Shown piece by piece: positions 18,083 through 26,779 of a stretch of DNA of 64,000 nucleotides. Source of the DNA: JAXLXE01 sp046328115 (GTDB taxonomy: Bacteria; Chloroflexota; UBA6077; JACCZL01); the NCBI GenBank assembly GCA_046328115.1, contig JAXLXE010000002.1, forward strand, positions 434,001-498,000. The letters are read 5' to 3'. A program made the translations under genes and the position numbers. The number at the start of each line of letters is the position of its first letter. Within the stretch, counting starts at the first letter, position 1. The notes under the pieces were generated by a model. It ran no database searches. It saw only the letters and a program-made list of their open reading frames with translations, and was not told the DNA's origin.

Positions 18083-19822
18083 ATGACGACCGTCGAAGAC
18101 ATCTGGAAACGCGCCCTGCCGCCAGAAACGTGGCTCGTCGCGGGTCATGATTCACTCGGCGCGCGAGTCCACGGCGTGAGCCGCCTGCGCGGCCGCCGCC
18201 CCGGCTTCGCCGCCCTCCGCCGCGGCGACCTCGCCCTCCTGAGCCTCAGCGGCCTCCGTCGCATCGACGAGCGGATCAGCCTTGCTCGCGCCATCGACCG
18301 CCTCGCGGAAGCCGGCGTGGTCGCCCTCGGCATCCAGGGCAGCATGGATCCGCCCGCCCTCACCGCTGCCCAGGGTCACCAGCTCGCCACGCTGCAGCTT
18401 CCAGAAGACGTCGAGCTAGCGGACATCGAGACAGATGCAGTCCGCGTCCTCTTGGAAGATCGCGCCGGAGTGCACGACCGCGCCGCTCGAATCACCGCCC
18501 AACTCCACGAGCTGCTCCTGCACGGCCACGGCGCCGCTGAGATCGCGCGGCGCCTCGCCGGCCTGGTCGCCAAGACCGTCGTACTGGAAACGGAGTTCGA
18601 GCCGCCGCGCGTCTTCAGCCCCCAGGGAGTCGCGCCGCCCGACCTCGCCGCCGAGATCGAGCAAGCGCACGACACCGTGGCCCAGTGGGCAGCAAGCCAG
18701 CGCTACTCGCCCGCGGAGCCCCCGTGTGAGCTGCATGACCTCCCCGGCATCTCGCACGCACGCTACGTGGCACCCATCGTCCACGCCCAGCGACTCAGCG
18801 GCTTGATCTCCATCGTCGGCGCACGTTCCACGCTAACGGACATCCACCGCATCGTCGCTAGCCGCGCTGCCGCCGCCTGCGCCCTCGCCGTCACCCACGA
18901 GCGCGCCATCACGGACGCCGAAGACCGCCTGCAGAGCGACATCATCGCCGAGCTCCTCGGCGAGGAGATCGTGGATCTGCCGGCGTTCGAGCGCCGCGCC
19001 AACCGCCTCGGGTTTGAGCTCCATCGGCCCCACCTCGCGTTGGTCATCAAGGTCGCTCCGATCAGTGAGACAACGCTGCGGACGGCTCTGGACCGCGTCT
19101 GCCGCGCCGTGGACGCCGCGGCACCCAGATCGCGCGTCTACACGTCACATGATCTGGTCATCGCGCTCGTACCCAGCGAGACCTCTGAGGCCGGGGCACG
19201 CCCCCGTGACACTGTCGCGCGCATCGCCGCCGAGCTCTCGGCAGGAACCGATCCGCCAACGCTCTCCATCGGGTCCGCCACGGGCTCCGGCGGGGTCCAC
19301 CGCGTCCAGGACACCTGCCGCGACGCGTTAGACGCGCTAGACCTGGGCACAAGACTGCTCGGTCCCGGCCGCCACACCCAGCACGACGAGCTCGGCGCCT
19401 ACCGCCTGCTCTACCGCCTGGACCACGGAGAGGAAGCCCGCCGCTTCACCCGTGCCATGCTGGGCGCCCTCGAAGACTACGATGCCGAACACAACGCGGA
19501 TCTGCTGGCCACGCTCGAGGCATATCTGGATAGCGGCTGCAGTCCAAGCGATACCTCCAGCCGCCTCCACCTCCACCGAAATACCGTGATGTATCGGCTC
19601 CAGCGGATCGCTCAGATCGGCAGCGTGAGACTGGACGACCCTGAGTCACGCTTCGAGGCGCAGCTCGCGCTCCGCCTTCGTCGCATCCTGCGGGTGGCCG
19701 GCTCGCGCACCGATCAACCCACCCCCCTCCCGCTGGTCGTCGGGGGAAGGCAACTCTCTGCCGGGGGCCGCGGTGAGATTAAGCGCTTCGCTGAGCGCAG
19801 ATCCGCCGCGCTTCCCCGGTAG
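18083..19822 (+). CDS. PucR-family transcriptional regulator
   Basis: A 579-aa DNA-binding activator. The N-terminal PucR domain opens with TVEDIWKRALP and continues through VSRLRGRRPGFAALRRGDL; a GGDEF-like middle region follows. The C-terminal PucR helix-turn-helix is clear (HLHRNTVMYRLQRIAQIG, around residue 495). The ATG at 18083 was chosen because the family domain begins immediately there; the longer frame upstream is low-complexity Arg/Pro. PucR proteins often sense purine or other nitrogen-rich compounds and activate their catabolic genes. Divergent position next to the amide importer and hydrolase operon suggests it controls that operon, and possibly the second importer on its other side. 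Effector is unknown. Confidence 0.9.
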   Translation: MTTVEDIWKRALPPETWLVAGHDSLGARVHGVSRLRGRRPGFAALRRGDLALLSLSGLRRIDERISLARAIDRLAEAGVVALGIQGSMDPPALTAAQGHQLATLQLPEDVELADIETDAVRVLLEDRAGVHDRAARITAQLHELLLHGHGAAEIARRLAGLVAKTVVLETEFEPPRVFSPQGVAPPDLAAEIEQAHDTVAQWAASQRYSPAEPPCELHDLPGISHARYVAPIVHAQRLSGLISIVGARSTLTDIHRIVASRAAAACALAVTHERAITDAEDRLQSDIIAELLGEEIVDLPAFERRANRLGFELHRPHLALVIKVAPISETTLRTALDRVCRAVDAAAPRSRVYTSHDLVIALVPSETSEAGARPRDTVARIAAELSAGTDPPTLSIGSATGSGGVHRVQDTCRDALDALDLGTRLLGPGRHTQHDELGAYRLLYRLDHGEEARRFTRAMLGALEDYDAEHNADLLATLEAYLDSGCSPSDTSSRLHLHRNTVMYRLQRIAQIGSVRLDDPESRFEAQLALRLRRILRVAGSRTDQPTPLPLVVGGRQLSAGGRGEIKRFAERRSAALPR

Positions 19823-19827
19823 GTAGC

Positions 19828-19858
19828 GCCCGCGGCCGCACGTCGCGCAGCCGCGGGC
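19828..19858. terminator. Hairpin between convergent regulator and binding-protein genes
   Basis: A perfect 9-bp GC stem (GCCCGCGGC / GCCGCGGGC) with a 13-nt loop sits between two convergent stop codons. It could end transcription from both sides. No T-run follows. Confidence 0.5.
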
Positions 19859-19866
19859 ACATCGCA

Positions 19867-21546
19867 TCACGCCTGCAGCGTCATCCGGTTCGCCGGCAAC
19901 TGTCCGTTCGCCAGCACCGTGAACTTCAGCTTGGGGCTGATACCATAGATCCAGTTCTGCTGCGCCACCGGCAGCATCGCCGCCTCGTCCTGGACGATCT
20001 TCGCCACCTGCTTCAAAATCCCCTCACGCTTGCCGTTGTCCAGCTCGGCACGCGATGCATCAAGCAGCTTGTCCGTCTCAGGATTGCTGAACAGCGAGAG
20101 CCGGCCGCCCGTCTTCACGTAGGCAAAGAGAATTCGGTCCGGATCCACCAGGTCATTCCCTGCTGAGCTGAACCACACGTCCATCGGCGGGTTCTGGACC
20201 TCGCGTCCCGCCTTCAGCCACTCCGCCTGCTCGATCAGCTTGAAGTCCACCTTCAAACCAGCCTTGCCAATCATGTTGCCCAGCGCCTCCTGGACCTCGC
20301 GGTCCTTGAGCCAGCGGTTCGCGCTGTTGCCAATGATCGTCAGCGGCTTGCCCTCCGCCCCGGCCTCCTTGATCAGCGCCTTGGCCTTTTCCAGGTCGTA
20401 CGGATGGTCCTTCATGGTCGTGTCGTACCCAAACGTGCTGGGCACGTAGAGCTGCCCGTTTGGCTCGTTCGCGAAGCCGCCCATGATTTGCTTGACGATA
20501 GACGGGCGGTCGATCGCGTAGCTCATCGCCAGGCGCACCCGCTTGTCAGCCGTCACCCCGGCCTTCGCGTTCGGCCGCAGGAACATGCACTCCAGCGAGT
20601 ACTTCGTCAGCACCTGCTCCTTGGGTAGCGTTGCCGCGTCCTCGGGCGAGATGTTCTCAATCAGGTGCGCCTCGCCCGCCTTCAGCGCCGTCATGCGGAC
20701 GCTGGACTCCTTCCGCGGGCGGTACTCCACCTCCTTGATCGTCGGCTTGGCGTCACCCCAGTAGCCGTCAAACGCCGTCAGCAGGATGCGCTGGCCCTTC
20801 GTCCACTCCGTCACCTGGTACGGCCCCGTGCCAATCGGCTTGTCAGCCGCGGATTTCGGATCCGCCTCCGTGGCCTTCGGCGCCAGAAACCCCAGGAACG
20901 TGATGCGCCGCGGCAGGATGGGGTCAGGCCCCTTCGTGATCACATCCACCGTGTAGTCATCAACCGCCTCGGCCTTATCGATCGTGTCCAGGAAGCTCAG
21001 CACAGAGGCGTTGTTCGCCGGGTCGTTCATGCGCTTGACGGCAAAGACCACCGCGCCTGCGTTGAACACCTCACCGTTGTGGAACTTCACACCCTGGCGC
21101 AGTTTGAACCGCGTCTTCGTCTCCCCCATCCGCTCCCAGGACGTTGCCAGGCCCGGCGTCAGCTTCAGGTCGTTGTCGTAAGTCACCAGGCTCTCGATGA
21201 CGTTGTCAAACACCACGATGCGCGTAGCATTGTTGCTGTCCGTCTGAGCATCCAGGTTCGGCGGGTCGCCGCCGGTCATCAGGACCACCTTGCCGGTCGC
21301 CGTTGCCGGCTTTGCAACGGCGGGCGCGGCCGTAGGGGCCGGTGCGGCCGTCGCCAGAGCCGCCGGCGAGTCAGACTTGGCAGAGACGGCCGGCGCCGGT
21401 GCAGACGTGGGCTTCTGCGCGGCCGGCGGCGCGGCGGGTGCAGACTGACACGCCGCGCCTAGGCCAGCGGCGATCGCGCCCATCACTCCCAGTCTCAGAG
21501 CCTCGCGGCGCGTCACGCCGCGAGCGGCGGTTGCATCATTGAACAT
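19867..21546 (-). CDS. Peptide/nickel-type ABC transporter binding lipoprotein (SBP family 5)
   Basis: A 559-aa exported solute-binding protein. The N-terminus carries twin arginines (VTRREALRLG) and a lipobox (GLGAACQS, Cys about residue 33), so both Tat export and lipid anchoring are possible. A Pro/Ala/Thr linker of about 55 residues precedes the binding domain. Family 5 features include TRFKLRQGVKFHNGEVFNAG. It is followed by two DppB/DppC-type permeases on the same strand but no ATPase, so this importer may use the ATPases of the neighbouring operon or another locus. Ligand is unknown. Confidence 0.92.
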   Translation of the reverse strand: MFNDATAARGVTRREALRLGVMGAIAAGLGAACQSAPAAPPAAQKPTSAPAPAVSAKSDSPAALATAAPAPTAAPAVAKPATATGKVVLMTGGDPPNLDAQTDSNNATRIVVFDNVIESLVTYDNDLKLTPGLATSWERMGETKTRFKLRQGVKFHNGEVFNAGAVVFAVKRMNDPANNASVLSFLDTIDKAEAVDDYTVDVITKGPDPILPRRITFLGFLAPKATEADPKSAADKPIGTGPYQVTEWTKGQRILLTAFDGYWGDAKPTIKEVEYRPRKESSVRMTALKAGEAHLIENISPEDAATLPKEQVLTKYSLECMFLRPNAKAGVTADKRVRLAMSYAIDRPSIVKQIMGGFANEPNGQLYVPSTFGYDTTMKDHPYDLEKAKALIKEAGAEGKPLTIIGNSANRWLKDREVQEALGNMIGKAGLKVDFKLIEQAEWLKAGREVQNPPMDVWFSSAGNDLVDPDRILFAYVKTGGRLSLFSNPETDKLLDASRAELDNGKREGILKQVAKIVQDEAAMLPVAQQNWIYGISPKLKFTVLANGQLPANRMTLQA

Positions 21547-21732
21547 GAGCCCTCCCTCGGACCTCGTTCACGCTCGCCCGGGCTCAATCTGCCCGTCGAG
21601 CCAGTCAGCAACACAGTTCCGGGCACGCCGCGGGACCGGCGAGCCCTTGGAATCGACGACGTCACATCGAACGCTGCCGTGCGTTCAGTCCCCCACCTCC
21701 CTCGAGATACCCCAGATGGTCCAGCGGGGCCA

Positions 21733-22668
21733 TCACTCCTCTGAGGCCCCCCGTCCACGCTGGAACGGATCCACCACCCGCCGCGCGTGCGAGGCCAGCA
21801 CATTCACGGATAGCACCGTCGCCGCGATCAGCACGCCCGGCAGCGTCACCAGCCAGTTCGCCGTCAGCATGTAGTTCCGGCCCTCCGCCAGCATCAATCC
21901 CCAGCTAATCCCCGGCGGCTGCACCCCGAGCCCCAAGAAGCTCAGGGAAGACTCCGCCAGTACCACGCGCGCCAGCTCCAGCACCGCGATCGTCATCAGC
22001 GAAGGAATCAGATTCGGAAACACGTGCACCAGCAACACGCGCGGCACCGTCGCACCGATCGTCCGCGCCGCCTCCACAAACTGGTACTGTCGGAGTGACA
22101 TAGACTGGCCGCGCGCCACCCGCGCGTACACCACCCACGCCCGAAACGTCAGCGCCAACACCAGCGTCACCAGGTTTGGCCCGAGCACCGCCACCACGGT
22201 CAACGCCAGCAACAGCGAAGGGAACGCCAGCACCACGTCGATGATCGCAATCAGCACGGAGTCCAGCTTCCCGCCGAAGTAACCCGCCGTCACCCCCAGC
22301 GCCGTGCCGATGATCCCCGCCACCAGGATCACAGCTAGCCCCACCACCACGGAGACACGCGCGCCCACGATCACGCGGCTCAAGATATCGCGGCCAAGCT
22401 GGTCCGTGCCCAGAAGATGCTCGGCCGTCCCGCGCTCCAGCCACGCCGGCGGCCGCAGCCGCGCCGCAAGCTCCTGATCGGTCGGATCCGCCGGCGTCAG
22501 CCACGGGCCAAATACCGCCGCGAAGATCACAACCGCCAGCACCGCCAATCCCGCCACCGCGATAGGGTCACGCCGAATCTCACGCAGCGCCCGCCCGTAA
22601 AGCGGAGCCCGCCTGGGCGGCGCAAACGCGCGCGGCACCGCCGCCGGCTGGGCGCTAGCTACAGCCAT
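21733..22668 (-). CDS. Peptide/nickel-type ABC transporter permease (DppC type)
   Basis: A 311-aa membrane protein. The DppC-type motif (LLGTDQLGRDILSRVIVGAR) and the EAA loop (FVEAARTIGATVPRVLLVHV) are seen, with six predicted helices. Its start is 3 bp after the DppB-type gene stop, so the two are tightly coupled. The gap of about 190 bp to the binding-protein gene contains no gene. Confidence 0.93.
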   Translation of the reverse strand: MAVASAQPAAVPRAFAPPRRAPLYGRALREIRRDPIAVAGLAVLAVVIFAAVFGPWLTPADPTDQELAARLRPPAWLERGTAEHLLGTDQLGRDILSRVIVGARVSVVVGLAVILVAGIIGTALGVTAGYFGGKLDSVLIAIIDVVLAFPSLLLALTVVAVLGPNLVTLVLALTFRAWVVYARVARGQSMSLRQYQFVEAARTIGATVPRVLLVHVFPNLIPSLMTIAVLELARVVLAESSLSFLGLGVQPPGISWGLMLAEGRNYMLTANWLVTLPGVLIAATVLSVNVLASHARRVVDPFQRGRGASEE

Positions 22669-22671
22669 CGC

Positions 22672-23640
22672 TCAACCTCTGCTCAGCCGGGGATCAAGGT
22701 AGCCGTACAGCAGATCCACAATCACGTTCGCCCCGATCACCACGGTCGCGCTGAACACCACCACCGCCTCGATCACCGGCAGATCGTGACTCTGCAGCGC
22801 CTGGATGCCAAGTTGCCCGATGCCCGGCCAGGCAAACACCGTCTCCACCACAATGGTGTATCCAGCCATCAGCTCAGCACACTCCAGCCCCCCCAGCGTC
22901 ACGATGGGGATGGACGCGTTCTTCAGCCCGTGGCCGTAGAACACCGCCGCCTCGCGCAGCCCCTTCGCGCGCGCCACCGTGATGTGCGGCCGTGCAAGCT
23001 CATCCAGCATCGAAGACCGGACAATCTGCGTGATCCGCCCAATCGGCCTCACCGCCAGCGTCAGCGCCGGGAGCACCAGGTGTGACGCCGTCCCGTACCC
23101 AGACGTGGGCAGAATCTGCAGCCACGCCGCCGCCCCAACGATGAGGATCAGGCCCAGCCAGAACTCCGCCACCGAGACACCCAGCAGCGTCCCACTGACA
23201 ATACCTCTATCCAGCCACGATCCCGGCTTCGCCGCCGCCAGCACCCCCAGCGGGATCGCCACCGCCGCGGACACCAGAATCGCCGTGATCGCGAGCTGAA
23301 GCGTCGCCGGGATGCGATCGTTGACCAGGTTCAGCGCAGGCGCCCGCTGCCAGTAGGACTCGCCAAACTCCCCGCCAGCCACGTTGCGGAGGAACCGCGC
23401 GTACTGCACCAGGATCGAGTCATCCAGGTGCAAAACCTTACGGACGCGCTGGTAATCTTCCTCAGTCGCGTCGATCGGCACCATCAATCGAGCCGGATCC
23501 GCGAACGTCCGCGTGACAACGAACACCAGGGTCACCGCCCCCAGCAGAACCAGCGCCGATAGCAACAGCCGCCGGGCCAGATAACGCGGCAAAACTGCTC
23601 CCCAACTCCGCCGGTCGCCAGCCTCCGGCGGGCCGAGCAC
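22672..23640 (-). CDS. Peptide/nickel-type ABC transporter permease (DppB type)
   Basis: A protein of up to 322 aa with DppB features: a hydrophobic first helix (YLARRLLLSALVLLGAVTLV), a periplasmic domain with DDSILVQYARFLRNVAGGEFG, and five further helices. The first about 18 residues are hydrophilic and the true start may be a GTG a little further in (before LPRYLARR). First gene of the second importer; no ATPase is encoded in the unit. Confidence 0.9.
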   Translation of the reverse strand: MLGPPEAGDRRSWGAVLPRYLARRLLLSALVLLGAVTLVFVVTRTFADPARLMVPIDATEEDYQRVRKVLHLDDSILVQYARFLRNVAGGEFGESYWQRAPALNLVNDRIPATLQLAITAILVSAAVAIPLGVLAAAKPGSWLDRGIVSGTLLGVSVAEFWLGLILIVGAAAWLQILPTSGYGTASHLVLPALTLAVRPIGRITQIVRSSMLDELARPHITVARAKGLREAAVFYGHGLKNASIPIVTLGGLECAELMAGYTIVVETVFAWPGIGQLGIQALQSHDLPVIEAVVVFSATVVIGANVIVDLLYGYLDPRLSRG

Positions 23641-23756
23641 ACGGCTCGGCGATCAGCAACGACACGCGCCCCGCCACAGCCTCGTGGGGGGGCGTGCGCA
23701 CTATCGTACGCTAACGCAATCCGGTTGACAATGCTTGCGCCGACTGTCTCTCAGCG

Positions 23757-25781
23757 TCACGGGCTCCGCCCCCCACGCGACTGCCGCGATGCCATCCGAT
23801 CGGCCATGACGCCAATCAGGTCCGATCGCAGCATCACGTCAGACGCCCACAAACGGTCTCGCGCCTCCTCGCGCAGGCGCTCATTACAGGTCACGGCTCC
23901 GCCCGTGCCAACCTCGTAACAGCGCGGGGCACCGCCAACCCGCGCCAGATGCGCGATCCGTCCGTCCGTGAAGCTGCCGTCTCGAAACACCACCATCCGT
24001 CCGCCATCCGTGGTCAAATCGCGTCCCAGCGCCAGCCCGCCTTCGGCTGACTCTCCCAGCAGGCTCAGGATCGTAGGAGACACGTCCACGTGCCCGCCCA
24101 CCGTTTCAATCCGGCCCGCGCCCGCAGCGCCCGGCAGGCGGATGATCAGCGGCACGCGCTTCCGCACGTGAAACCGCCAGTATTCGTCCCAGGACGGCAG
24201 TCCCAGCAACGTGGCAAGCTCTGGCGGATCGCCCAGAAAACCCTGGTGATCTCCGTACACCACCAGCAGCGAACGGTCCAGCGTGCCAGACGCGCGCAGA
24301 CGCTCAACGAACTCGCCGAACGCGCCATCAAAATAGTGCACGCTGCTCAGGTACCGGCCCAGCAGCGTACCCTCCAGCGCCCCCAGTCGCAACGCGCGAT
24401 ACGCCGCCGGAAGCTCGTACGGATGGTGGTTCGTCGACGTGAGCAGATAGCCCATGAACGGCTCAGGCCGGGTAGCCAGCACACCCGCCATGTGCTCCAG
24501 AAACACGTGATCCGCCAGCCACGGACCAATCATCTCGCCCCGCGGCAAATCGTCCTCAAAGTACGTTCGCTCGAACCCATACGTCGGATGCAGCACGTCC
24601 GCGTTCCAGAAATCGCTCGAGGCGGCCACCGCCGCGAACGTCGCGTACCCGCGCCGCCGCAACAAGCCCGGCAAGGCGCGCAGGTCGCTCCGCGCGTGCT
24701 GCATCGCCACGAATCCCACTGGTAGCGGGTGCAGCCCCTGCAACACCGAGAACTGCGCATCAGACGTCGTGCCCAGGTGAGTCTGCTCGTGGTAGTTCGG
24801 AAAATACAGAGACTCCTGGAGCAGCGCGCTTAGCCGCGGCGTGACCCGCTGGCCATCCAGCACCAGCCCTATGGGGAACGCCTGGAGCGATTCGGCGCTC
24901 ACCAGGATCACGTTGGCACCCGCGGCGACTCCGGCCAGTTGGGGCGGTCGCTCCCTCGGCAGTTGGACCGCGCGCACCACGTCCTCCACCGCCACCAGGT
25001 CTTCCGCGGTCGGGTCCGGCCGCCCCCTGACCTGTTCCGCCAGATCCGCCAGGTGGTATGGCAGCAGGCCCATCGTTGACGCCAGATCAACCCGCTGAAG
25101 GGTCACGCTCGTCCTGTTATCCACCGCGCCGGCGGGCCACACCGCGGCACCCACAAGCGTCGTTGCCACACCCACCGCCACGCCAGCCCCAGCCACTCCC
25201 AGCCGCCCAGAGCCGGGGATCTCCACCCGGCGTCGCACCCACCGGAGGTAGAGTGGCAGCATCGCCGCGCCCACCAGCAGATCCGCGGCATACGCCGGGT
25301 CCGTCCCCCTGAGTATCTGCGGCAGGCTCGGCATCACGTCGCGCAGCATCCTCGGCGTGGTGAAGCTCTGGGCGGACAGCACGTCTCCGTAGAAACGGAC
25401 GTGCAACAGATCCACCAGTCCCAGCGCCGTCAGCAGGGCCGAAACCACCAGCGCGCAGGCAAATCGCCAGCCGCGCGGGAGCAGCGCGCACGGCGCCACC
25501 AGCGCCAGCACCGAGGCAGCCGTTCCGGTGGACGCGCGTGGATTCTCATACAGCGCGCTTGCAAAGCCCACCGTTGGCCTCATCCAGGCGCCTATCGAGC
25601 CCTCGTTAGACCACCACTCGCTCGGCGCCATGACACTCTGGTAGGTCAGCTTTGCCCACAACATCACGCCTACCACGGCCAGCGGCCCCAGCTCCATCAA
25701 CCACCGGCCCGTAAACCACCACCCGCGCATCGGCGCGAAGACTGCAGGGCCGGGCAAGAGCGTGTCAACCCGCGGCGTCAC
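23757..25781 (-). CDS. LTA-synthase-like membrane phosphotransferase / sulfatase-family protein
   Basis: A protein of up to 674 aa with about five N-terminal membrane helices and an extracellular alkaline-phosphatase-fold domain. The nucleophile Thr motif of LtaS-type enzymes is clear (GTTSDAQF, Thr339), with a second metal motif (VVYGDHQGF) and the closing VDVSPTILSLLG. LtaS-type enzymes move glycerol phosphate from phosphatidylglycerol onto a lipid glycan; relatives make periplasmic glucans, so the acceptor here is unknown. The first codons overlap the divergent hydrolase frame; the ATG at 25730 (MRGWWFTGRW) is a likely start. It appears to be a single-gene unit. Confidence 0.85.
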   Translation of the reverse strand: MTPRVDTLLPGPAVFAPMRGWWFTGRWLMELGPLAVVGVMLWAKLTYQSVMAPSEWWSNEGSIGAWMRPTVGFASALYENPRASTGTAASVLALVAPCALLPRGWRFACALVVSALLTALGLVDLLHVRFYGDVLSAQSFTTPRMLRDVMPSLPQILRGTDPAYAADLLVGAAMLPLYLRWVRRRVEIPGSGRLGVAGAGVAVGVATTLVGAAVWPAGAVDNRTSVTLQRVDLASTMGLLPYHLADLAEQVRGRPDPTAEDLVAVEDVVRAVQLPRERPPQLAGVAAGANVILVSAESLQAFPIGLVLDGQRVTPRLSALLQESLYFPNYHEQTHLGTTSDAQFSVLQGLHPLPVGFVAMQHARSDLRALPGLLRRRGYATFAAVAASSDFWNADVLHPTYGFERTYFEDDLPRGEMIGPWLADHVFLEHMAGVLATRPEPFMGYLLTSTNHHPYELPAAYRALRLGALEGTLLGRYLSSVHYFDGAFGEFVERLRASGTLDRSLLVVYGDHQGFLGDPPELATLLGLPSWDEYWRFHVRKRVPLIIRLPGAAGAGRIETVGGHVDVSPTILSLLGESAEGGLALGRDLTTDGGRMVVFRDGSFTDGRIAHLARVGGAPRCYEVGTGGAVTCNERLREEARDRLWASDVMLRSDLIGVMADRMASRQSRGGRSP

Positions 25782-26694
25782 CGCACGCCCATCCCCGCAG
25801 CCCGTGCTACCCTACGCCCAACAATCCATCCCGGAGGGGGAGCAAATCGCCCGCTACACAGAAGAGCTCGTCTACGTGGAGACCTCAGATCGGCTGGTAC
25901 TGGAGGGAGCCGTCATCCGCCCCGCCAGCCAGGCCCGGACCACCGCCCTCATCTGGATCCATGGCCTCACCGGCAAGTTCTACGCCCCGTCGTCGGTTCT
26001 CACCGGCCGCGTGCTCGCGGAACGCGGCTACGCCATGATCACCGGCAACAACCGCGGGCACGACTTCGGCACCATGATCCGCGACACTGGTGGAAAGGCT
26101 GTGCTCGCCGGCGGTGGCTGGGAGCGGTTCGACGAATCCCCACGAGACGTGCTCGCCTGGATCGACTGTGCTGAACGCCTGGGCTTCAAGCGCGTCGTCT
26201 TGCTTGGCCACAGCCTTGGCGGGCTGAAAGTCGTCTACTTCCAGGCGAAGCACCAGGACGCCCGCGTCGCCGGCCTCGTCGCGGCCTCGCCTCCGCTCCG
26301 CGCCGGGCATTCAGACCCCGCGCTGCTCGCCCAGGCGGAGATGATGGTGGCGGAAGGACGCGGCAACGACCTGCTCCCTTGGGGCACGTCGCCCGCCGGC
26401 GCCGGCACCCACAGCGCCCAGACCTACCTCAACCGCGTCCGCTCCAACATCGACGTGTACGGCCACGACACGCCCGACCCGCCGGTGGCGCAGATCCGCT
26501 GCCCCATCCTCGCCATCTATGGGACCAACGAAGCCTGGGTTGGATCCGCGCCAGACCTGGACGTCATAGAGCGAAACGCCACCTCCGCCCCGCGCGTGCA
26601 GAAGACCATGATCGAGGGGGCGGACCACATCTACACGGACAAGCAGCCGGAGCTCGCGAAAATCCTCGCTGATTGGATGGACACGCTGGGCTGA
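25762..26694 (+). CDS. Alpha/beta hydrolase
   Basis: A serine-hydrolase-like protein of up to 310 aa. The oxyanion-side motif (WIHGLTGKFY), the nucleophile elbow (LLGHSLGGLK), an acid (PILAIYGTNEAWV) and the C-terminal His (GADHIYTDKQPE) are all visible, so it should be active. It resembles esterases of the DUF1749/serine aminopeptidase group. The longest frame overlaps the divergent gene by 20 bp; a GTG at 25804 gives a shorter protein without overlap and may be the real start. Substrate is unknown. It ends in front of a strong terminator. Confidence 0.85.
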   Translation: MSTRGVTARPSPQPVLPYAQQSIPEGEQIARYTEELVYVETSDRLVLEGAVIRPASQARTTALIWIHGLTGKFYAPSSVLTGRVLAERGYAMITGNNRGHDFGTMIRDTGGKAVLAGGGWERFDESPRDVLAWIDCAERLGFKRVVLLGHSLGGLKVVYFQAKHQDARVAGLVAASPPLRAGHSDPALLAQAEMMVAEGRGNDLLPWGTSPAGAGTHSAQTYLNRVRSNIDVYGHDTPDPPVAQIRCPILAIYGTNEAWVGSAPDLDVIERNATSAPRVQKTMIEGADHIYTDKQPELAKILADWMDTLG

Positions 26695-26730
26695 CCCCAC
26701 CTCCGTCCGCCACAGCCTCCCCCAATGAAA

Positions 26731-26759
26731 AGCGGCCCCCTCAACATGAGGGGGCCGCT
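26731..26759. terminator. Bidirectional terminator
   Basis: A perfect 12-bp stem (AGCGGCCCCCTC / GAGGGGGCCGCT) with a 5-nt AACAT loop lies between two convergent genes, preceded by AAAA on the plus strand (a T-run for the minus strand). This is the cleanest terminator in the window. Confidence 0.9.
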
Positions 26760-26779
26760 CGTGTATCGCGCGTTGCGCG

